From the NCBI RefSeq assembly GCF_900167075.1, contig NZ_FUWH01000001.1:62001-126000 (forward strand): a stretch of DNA of 64,000 nt. The letters are read 5' to 3'. Positions within the stretch are counted from its first letter, which is position 1. Every line of letters begins with the position of its first letter. Source of the DNA: Sediminibacterium ginsengisoli. GTDB lineage: Bacteria > Bacteroidota > Bacteroidia > Chitinophagales > Chitinophagaceae. A model generated the notes under the pieces. It did no database searches. It had not been told where the DNA came from and saw only the letters and a list, made by a program, of their open reading frames with translations. Below are positions 58,313-64,000 of this stretch, in pieces. A program made the position numbers and the translations under genes.

Positions 58313-61096
58313 ATGAACTGTTCAAAATTATTGGCATGCTTTCTTGCGTGCATACCTCTTCTTGTGCATGCCCAGAACTCGGGGCAGATCAGCGGAAAGA
58401 TTGTTGATTCCGTCTCCGGCAAACCTCTTTCACTTGCAACCGTATCTGTTTTTACCGCAGCAGATACCACACTTGTCACTTATCGTCTCAGTAATGATGG
58501 CGGCGATTTTAAGGTGACCGGACTTCCTCTTTCAAAACAATTAAGAGTGATCGTTTCTTACTCAGGCTATGCAGTATACAGACAGGAATTCAGCCTGACG
58601 GCCGAAAAATCCGAACTGAATACCGGCACTGTTGCGTTGGTCACCAATGCAAATACACTGGATGAAGTGCTGGTTATAGCAGAACGTCCGCCGGTAGTGG
58701 TAAAAAGAGATACCATCGAGTTTAATGCGTCGGCATTTAAAACATTGCCTTCTGCGCTGGTGGAAGACCTGCTGAAAAAACTGCCGGGTGTACAGCTCGA
58801 TGCAGATGTGAATATCACCGTGAACGGAAAAAAAGTGAACCGTATCATGGTAGACGGAAAAGATTTTTTCGGGGGCGATCCGAAAATGGCTACGCGTAAC
58901 CTTCCTGCCAATGTAATTGAAAAGATCCAGGTGGTGGAAGATAAGGAAGATGCAGAGCAGAACCCGGATAAACCCAAATCAGATATCGGCCAGGTCATTA
59001 ACCTGAAGCTGAAAAAAGATGTAAAGAAAGGCTGGTTCGGTAAAGCATATGCCGGCGGCGGCACAGACGAGCGTTATGAAACAGGAGGGATCATCAATAC
59101 TTTCCGCGATACATTGCAGTTAAGTCTGCTCGGGTTTGCGAATAACCTGAACAAAGCCGGTTTCGGATTTAATGATATCCGTTCATTGGGCGGGTTCGAC
59201 AGAAGCGGTATCAATAGCATTACGTCAACCAGCGGTGGCGGATTAAGTGTAAACGGGATTTCTTTCGGCGGAATAGGAGAAGGTGTGCAGACTTCAGCCG
59301 GCGGCGGCTTTAACCTGAATACAGAATTCAAAAAGAATATTACCCTGAATGGCCAATACTTCTATGGCCAGACCCGAAATGATATTACAGAACTGAACAG
59401 CAGGAAACAATTTCTCGGCGATACAATACTCACCACAACCCAAAAACGGGAAGAAGTACAAAAAACATTCAATCACAGGTTTGGAATGGGATTGAAATGG
59501 AGGATCGATAGTCTTACCAGGCTTGAATTCCGCCCGGGACTTGTAATATCGGACCAGGAAAGCAACCGCCTTACAAATATCAGTACCGAAAGCAATAAAG
59601 ACGGACTGCTGAACCAGAGTAACAACCGCCAGCAGGTGAACGGACATAATGTGAATTACAATCATTCACTCACGCTCAATAAAACCTTCAGAAAAAAAGG
59701 CCGATCGCTGAATGTTTACAATTACCTGTATAATGATGCAACAGGCAGCGATCAGTATAATAACGTACTGAATACTTTCTACCCCACAGGCTCAACTACG
59801 TTAGACCAGCTGCGCGACCGCGACCTGGTTACAACACAGGTAACATTAAATACCATGTATTATGAACCGATCAGCAAAAGCCTTTCGCTCAGGCTGGCTT
59901 ACCTGCTGAACTATACGGTGAATAAAGACGATCTCTCTACTTTTAACAAGAACGGGGGTAACGGCAAGTACGACCAGATCAATCCATTATTGACCAATAA
60001 TATCGAGCGCACAAACCTGCGCAATACAGCAGCAGGCAGCCTGATCTGGAAGTATAAAGCACTCACGGTAACTGCAACCGGTAACCTGCTCTGGCTGGAT
60101 CTTTCCAATAAATTTATTTCTGCGGGGAAAGAAGTACCAATGCATTATACTTATTTCCTGCCGGGTCTGTACGTGAACTGGAAGATCTTTAATGTCAGTT
60201 ACGACAAAAGTATAACCCCGCCGTCCTTATCAGATATCCAACCCGTAGCGGACAATACCAACCCGTTATACATCAACAAAGGGAACCCGGATCTGCTGCC
60301 TGCGGAAAGACATAATGTAAGTTTCAGTTTCTTTAAAAATATCCCGCAGCAAAGCCTGCTGCTTACCGGTTACCTGAACGGAAGTTTTACAAATAACGGA
60401 GTGATCAGAAGCAGGACCATCGACGCCAACGGTATACAAACGACTATGCCTGTTAATTCGGATGATATCTATTCTATATACAGCAACCTTTATTTCAACA
60501 AGCAATTCAAGCTGAATAAATCCTTTCAGTTCACGATCGGAGCGGGATATAATGTAAACTACAACCGGAACCTTATTCTGATCAATAATCGGAAAAGTGC
60601 AACCACTACTATCGATGCCAACCCTTATGTAAGCGGTGGCATTAACTGGAAAGATAAAATTGAGTGGAATATTGCCTATACCCGCGGTTACAACAAAACG
60701 AGGTACGAGAGCAATGATTTCACAGATCTTGATGTAAACCGACACAGCCTGAATACGGATATAGTATTGCGCTGGCCCAAAGGCATTGTATGGGAGAGCA
60801 ACCTGAATTACCGTTACAACTCGCAGGTAGCGCCGGGTATGCCCAAGTCAGTGGCGCTGCTTGGGGCAGGTGTTACATTCCTGTTCCTGAAAGAAGATAA
60901 AGGCCAGCTGAAACTTTCTGTATCAGATCTGCTGAACCAGAACACATCGATCTTTCGTTATGCTGCCGACAACTATATCAACGACAGGCAGATCAATGTA
61001 CTGCAGCGTTATTTCATGCTCACGTTCACTTATAATATCCGGAGTTTCAAAGGCGGAAAAGTTGGTGGGTCGCAGAAAACATTTTTCTTTCTCTGA
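58313..61096 (+). CDS. TonB-receptor-like outer-membrane protein, copy 1
   Basis: This 927-residue protein has a signal peptide (cleavage after HAQN), then a carboxypeptidase-regulatory-like domain (~25-110, ISGKIVDSVSGKPLSLATVSV). A plug-like domain (~130-230, LPSALVEDLLKKLPGVQLDAD, GGDPKMATRNLPANV) and a large outer-membrane barrel (OMP_b-brl_3 type) follow. No SusD gene is adjacent, so this is not a classic SusCD pair. It may take up a peptide or glycan fragment. The next gene is a paralogue. Confidence 0.88.
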   Translation: MNCSKLLACFLACIPLLVHAQNSGQISGKIVDSVSGKPLSLATVSVFTAADTTLVTYRLSNDGGDFKVTGLPLSKQLRVIVSYSGYAVYRQEFSLTAEKSELNTGTVALVTNANTLDEVLVIAERPPVVVKRDTIEFNASAFKTLPSALVEDLLKKLPGVQLDADVNITVNGKKVNRIMVDGKDFFGGDPKMATRNLPANVIEKIQVVEDKEDAEQNPDKPKSDIGQVINLKLKKDVKKGWFGKAYAGGGTDERYETGGIINTFRDTLQLSLLGFANNLNKAGFGFNDIRSLGGFDRSGINSITSTSGGGLSVNGISFGGIGEGVQTSAGGGFNLNTEFKKNITLNGQYFYGQTRNDITELNSRKQFLGDTILTTTQKREEVQKTFNHRFGMGLKWRIDSLTRLEFRPGLVISDQESNRLTNISTESNKDGLLNQSNNRQQVNGHNVNYNHSLTLNKTFRKKGRSLNVYNYLYNDATGSDQYNNVLNTFYPTGSTTLDQLRDRDLVTTQVTLNTMYYEPISKSLSLRLAYLLNYTVNKDDLSTFNKNGGNGKYDQINPLLTNNIERTNLRNTAAGSLIWKYKALTVTATGNLLWLDLSNKFISAGKEVPMHYTYFLPGLYVNWKIFNVSYDKSITPPSLSDIQPVADNTNPLYINKGNPDLLPAERHNVSFSFFKNIPQQSLLLTGYLNGSFTNNGVIRSRTIDANGIQTTMPVNSDDIYSIYSNLYFNKQFKLNKSFQFTIGAGYNVNYNRNLILINNRKSATTTIDANPYVSGGINWKDKIEWNIAYTRGYNKTRYESNDFTDLDVNRHSLNTDIVLRWPKGIVWESNLNYRYNSQVAPGMPKSVALLGAGVTFLFLKEDKGQLKLSVSDLLNQNTSIFRYAADNYINDRQINVLQRYFMLTFTYNIRSFKGGKVGGSQKTFFFL

Positions 61097-61117
61097 TTGC
61101 CTAGTATGGTTTATGAC

Positions 61118-61152
61118 AGCCCCCCGCAGTTCTCTGCGGGGGCTTTTTTTTT
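61118..61152 (+). terminator. Intrinsic terminator between the two receptor-like genes
   Basis: AGCCCCC(C)GCAG pairs with CTGCGGGGGCT with one bulged C and a TTCT loop, followed by nine T residues. The second gene must therefore have its own promoter. Confidence 0.92.
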
Positions 61153-61235
61153 GACAGAAACAGCGCGGTCGGATATGGAAAAAAGAAGAATCAGCGTCTG
61201 TAAAATCAGTTTGACCGATTTAACAACTATTTTTT

Positions 61236-61247
61236 TAGTTTAAACTA
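61236..61247. promoter_or_regulatory. Palindrome upstream of receptor copy 2
   Basis: TAGTTTAAACTA is a perfect 12-bp palindrome 22 bp before the ATG. TATTTTTA, one mismatch from TAnnTTTG, follows at about 61249, so the palindrome overlaps the promoter. Confidence 0.4.
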
Positions 61248-61269
61248 TATTTTTAGTTATAATTGCTTT

Positions 61270-64000
61270 ATGAAAAAACTACTAACCATTGCTGCTGCTC
61301 TTTGTATGTCGGCCATCAGTTTTGCCCAAACGGGAAATATTTCCGGCAAAGTGTCTGACAGCACAGGAAAGCAACTGTTACCACTGACCACTGTTACAGT
61401 TTTTACAGCCCGTGATACAACCGTTGTAACGTACCGGCTCACGAATGAGAACGGGGTGTTCAAAATACCGGGTCTTCCGCTGAATGTGCCGTTGCGGGTA
61501 ATGGCTACTTATTCAGGGTACGAGGCATTCAGAAAAGAATTCACTTTATCGGATGCGAATCCTGGCCTTGACCTTGGGCTGGTAAAACTGATCAGCACTT
61601 CAAAAGATCTGGACGAGATCATCGTAACGGCAGAACGTCCGCCGGTCATTATCAAGAAAGACACGATCGAGTTCAATGCATCTGCATTCAAAACACTGCC
61701 AAACGGCTTAGTGGAAGATATGTTTAAAAAAGTACCGGGCATGGAAGTGGATGCAAATGGCGATCTTAAGATCAACGGCCAGAAAGTGAATCGTTTGCTG
61801 GTAGACGGGAAACGTTTTTTCGGTGATGATCCCAAAATGGCAACACGTAACCTACCGAGCAGTTTTGTAGATAAGATACAGGTGATGGATGATAAAGATG
61901 AGATGGCCCTGAACAACGATGGAGATATGAGCAAGATCGGGAAAGTGATCAACCTTACCTTAAAGAAAGGCGTTAAAAAAGGCTGGTTCGGTAAACTATA
62001 TGCCGGTGGCGGTACGGATGAAAGATATGAAGCTGGCGGTATTGCCAATATCTACCGCGATACATTGCAGATGAGCCTGATCGGGTTCAGCAATAATGTA
62101 AACCGCAGCAGTTTTAATATGAAAGATGTGACACAGCTGGGCGGTTTTGAACGCAGTGGCTTTTCATCCATGTCTATCTGGAGCGGCGGCGGCCGTGATG
62201 GTTTTGCACTCAACGGTATATCATTCGGCGGAACTTCTGCAGGCCTTACACGTGCAACCGGGGCCGGTGTTAACCTCAATCACGCCCCTAATAAAAACCT
62301 CTCATTCTTCGGACAATTCTTTTACGGGAACACCAGGTCTGTGGTAGAATCTGAAAGCAATGCACAGAAGTTCATCGGCGATACTACCATCAATACCCGT
62401 AACCGCAACCAGGCGCTCAATACCGGTAATTCATACAATGTAAATGCCGGAACCAACTGGCGGCCTGATTCTCTCACCAACATCACTTTCAGTGCATCGT
62501 TCAGCTATATAGGAAATGGAAGCAATGGTACAAACACAACGGTGGTTGTGAACAATAAGCTCGGGGCGCTTACCAATGTAGATGGCTCGTCTAATTCAGA
62601 CGCATTCAACCGCGCCTATTATCATAGTTTTTCCCTTACGCGGCGTTTCAGGAAAAAAACCAGGAACCTGTCTATATACCATTCGCTGAACCTCGCAACG
62701 AACCCGGTTAATTATATTACGGAGACGGATAACGACTTTTTCTATCCCACCTCATATACCACATTCTTCCGTCAGCTCAGAACCACCAATGCGCCTTCCA
62801 CCAGCATGAACCTCAATGCAAACTACAGCGACCAGCTTTCAAAGATTGTTACACTGAGGATCAACCAGCGTGTGGATTACGGCAAGCAGGTGCAGGATGT
62901 GTATACATTCGGAAAACATGTGAATACAAACGAATACGACAGCCTGGATATGAGCCTGAGCCGCGGACTGCAACGTGAGCAAACGCGCTGGAACAATAAT
63001 GTTGCATTGAGCTACAAACTGAACAAAGTTACCTTGAACACGGGTTTTACCTGGCTGCAGCAATGGATCAATAACAGCTTTTCGATATTACCCGGCACCA
63101 ATTCGAGGAATCATTATTCCGACCTGCTGTTGGGCGTAAGTCTTAACTGGAAGCGATTCAGTTTCGGTTTCTCGCAGGATGTCTTTGCACCATCGATCAG
63201 CTACATGGCGCCGGTTCCTGATAATTCAAACCCGTTCAATATCATGTATGGAAATCCGGCGCTCAATCCGTCAAAACGTAGCAGTTTAAACCTGAATGGT
63301 ACCATCTACAATGTTAAGACAAGCACCACCATCAGCTTCAATGTGAATACAGGGTTTACAGACAATGCGGTTATCTATGATGTAACGCTCGGCAGCAACG
63401 GTGTACAAACCAATACGCCGATCAATGTGAATGGTTTATTCAGTACCAATGGTAGTCTCAGGTATTCAAGACAGTTCAAGAATAACCAGCGGTTCATATT
63501 CACCCTGGCGCCCAGCTTATTTGCCAACTACAGCAAAACGCCGATGTTGTTCAACAAGAACATGAGTGACGTGCGTGTGGTGAGTATTACACCTACCATG
63601 GCCATTACTGCCAACTGGAAAGACAAGGTAGAGCTGAGTTCTTCTTACAATCCAACCATTTCAAAAAGTACTTATTCCAACCAGCAGTTTAAAAGCACAT
63701 CTCTTACCACGCATAATATCAACAGCGAAATCATCGTCCGGTTGCCTGAAAAATTTGTGTGGGAAACGAATGCTTCTTACCGGTACAACAGTATTACGGC
63801 GCCTGGCATACCTAAAACAAATATCTACTGGAATGCTGCGCTGAGCCTGCTGATGCTGAAAGAAGATAAAGGCGTGCTGAAACTGGCGGTATACGATATT
63901 CTCAACAGGAATAATTATGTTACCCGCGCCATTACATCAAATACCATTAATGATTTCTCCAGTAATGTGCTTCAAAGATATTTTATGCTGTCGTTTACTT
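61270..64000 (+). CDS. TonB-receptor-like outer-membrane protein, copy 2 (3' end cut)
   Basis: The frame runs from ATG 61270 to the window edge (910 codons seen). It has a signal peptide (cleavage after SFAQT), the same regulatory domain, plug (LVEDMFKKVPGMEVDANG, DDPKMATRNLPSS) and barrel as copy 1. By alignment with copy 1 only the last 20-25 residues are missing. Plug residues are well conserved between the copies (RPPV-KDTIEFNASAFKTLP), whereas the barrel is more divergent, as expected for paralogues that bind different ligands. It is separated from copy 1 by a strong terminator. Confidence 0.88.
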   Translation, partial: MKKLLTIAAALCMSAISFAQTGNISGKVSDSTGKQLLPLTTVTVFTARDTTVVTYRLTNENGVFKIPGLPLNVPLRVMATYSGYEAFRKEFTLSDANPGLDLGLVKLISTSKDLDEIIVTAERPPVIIKKDTIEFNASAFKTLPNGLVEDMFKKVPGMEVDANGDLKINGQKVNRLLVDGKRFFGDDPKMATRNLPSSFVDKIQVMDDKDEMALNNDGDMSKIGKVINLTLKKGVKKGWFGKLYAGGGTDERYEAGGIANIYRDTLQMSLIGFSNNVNRSSFNMKDVTQLGGFERSGFSSMSIWSGGGRDGFALNGISFGGTSAGLTRATGAGVNLNHAPNKNLSFFGQFFYGNTRSVVESESNAQKFIGDTTINTRNRNQALNTGNSYNVNAGTNWRPDSLTNITFSASFSYIGNGSNGTNTTVVVNNKLGALTNVDGSSNSDAFNRAYYHSFSLTRRFRKKTRNLSIYHSLNLATNPVNYITETDNDFFYPTSYTTFFRQLRTTNAPSTSMNLNANYSDQLSKIVTLRINQRVDYGKQVQDVYTFGKHVNTNEYDSLDMSLSRGLQREQTRWNNNVALSYKLNKVTLNTGFTWLQQWINNSFSILPGTNSRNHYSDLLLGVSLNWKRFSFGFSQDVFAPSISYMAPVPDNSNPFNIMYGNPALNPSKRSSLNLNGTIYNVKTSTTISFNVNTGFTDNAVIYDVTLGSNGVQTNTPINVNGLFSTNGSLRYSRQFKNNQRFIFTLAPSLFANYSKTPMLFNKNMSDVRVVSITPTMAITANWKDKVELSSSYNPTISKSTYSNQQFKSTSLTTHNINSEIIVRLPEKFVWETNASYRYNSITAPGIPKTNIYWNAALSLLMLKEDKGVLKLAVYDILNRNNYVTRAITSNTINDFSSNVLQRYFMLSFT

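Noticed and set aside
1..64000. CRISPR arrays, prophage or rRNA operons
   Set aside because: No regularly spaced short repeats, phage structural genes or rRNA-like sequence were seen in the window.

Overview
The window reads as a chromosomal segment of a Bacteroidota bacterium, most likely from the Chitinophagaceae. The signs are promoters of the TTTG-N19..21-TAnnTTTG type with little or no Shine-Dalgarno signal, very short or absent 5' leaders, TonB-receptor-like outer-membrane proteins with carboxypeptidase-regulatory N-termini, an ECF sigma/anti-sigma style of regulation, a bTHX ribosomal peptide gene and a bacterial deoxyhypusine-synthase-like gene. No prophage, transposase, rRNA, canonical tRNA or CRISPR array is visible; genes are dense and mostly housekeeping.

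Layout. 1-3400: the end of an exonuclease III gene, a DUF4286 gene, HU, bTHX and a Tat-exported PLP enzyme. 3.1-9 kb: a surface-glycan group (FkbM methyltransferase, four glycosyltransferases) with meaB embedded. 9-12.4 kb: a LON-domain protein, coaX, an outer-membrane protein and lptC, tightly packed. 12.4-17.8 kb: an aldo/keto reductase, an ECF sigma/membrane protein/DUF4097-like trio and a CorC-type CBS protein. 17.8-22.7 kb: two tandem copies of a large MG2-plus-plug protein. 22.8-27.5 kb: tatC, rpiB, an M28 peptidase, a secreted lipocalin-like protein and a deoxyhypusine-synthase-like enzyme. 27.6-30.5 kb: a three-gene lipid-linked glycan operon. 30.5-36.8 kb: phenylacetate catabolism (paaABCD, paaG-paaI, paaY) interrupted by an unrelated lipoprotein, a tRNA-like element and a GNAT gene. 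36.8-44.9 kb: obgE, a secreted protein, yefM-yoeB, typA, an alpha/beta hydrolase, a FabH-like synthase and a diacylglycerol kinase. 44.9-46.3 kb: a two-cassette insertion. 46.3-56.3 kb: serS, a CHASE3/PAS histidine kinase with its response regulator, gcvH, a second ECF sigma/anti-sigma pair, VanZ, a GH25 lysozyme, a NUDIX hydrolase, a radical SAM protein and a MarR regulator. 56.4-64 kb: a GHL10-type hydrolase and two tandem outer-membrane receptor-like genes, the second cut by the window edge.

Most unusual features. (1) A 1,316-bp array of two gene cassettes, each a gene unit followed by a ~165-bp imperfectly palindromic repeat, sits exactly in the loop of what had been a 15-bp-stem bidirectional terminator between convergent genes. 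The start of each cassette is complementary to the start of its own repeat, the arrangement expected of integron attC cassettes, yet no integrase is nearby. (2) A well-formed TPP riboswitch aptamer with its own intrinsic terminator lies on the minus strand in front of no thiamine gene; readthrough would run antisense to the glycan operon. (3) A 53-nt tRNA-like element with a perfect acceptor stem and canonical T-arm but no room for a D-arm plus anticodon arm is followed by an intrinsic terminator.
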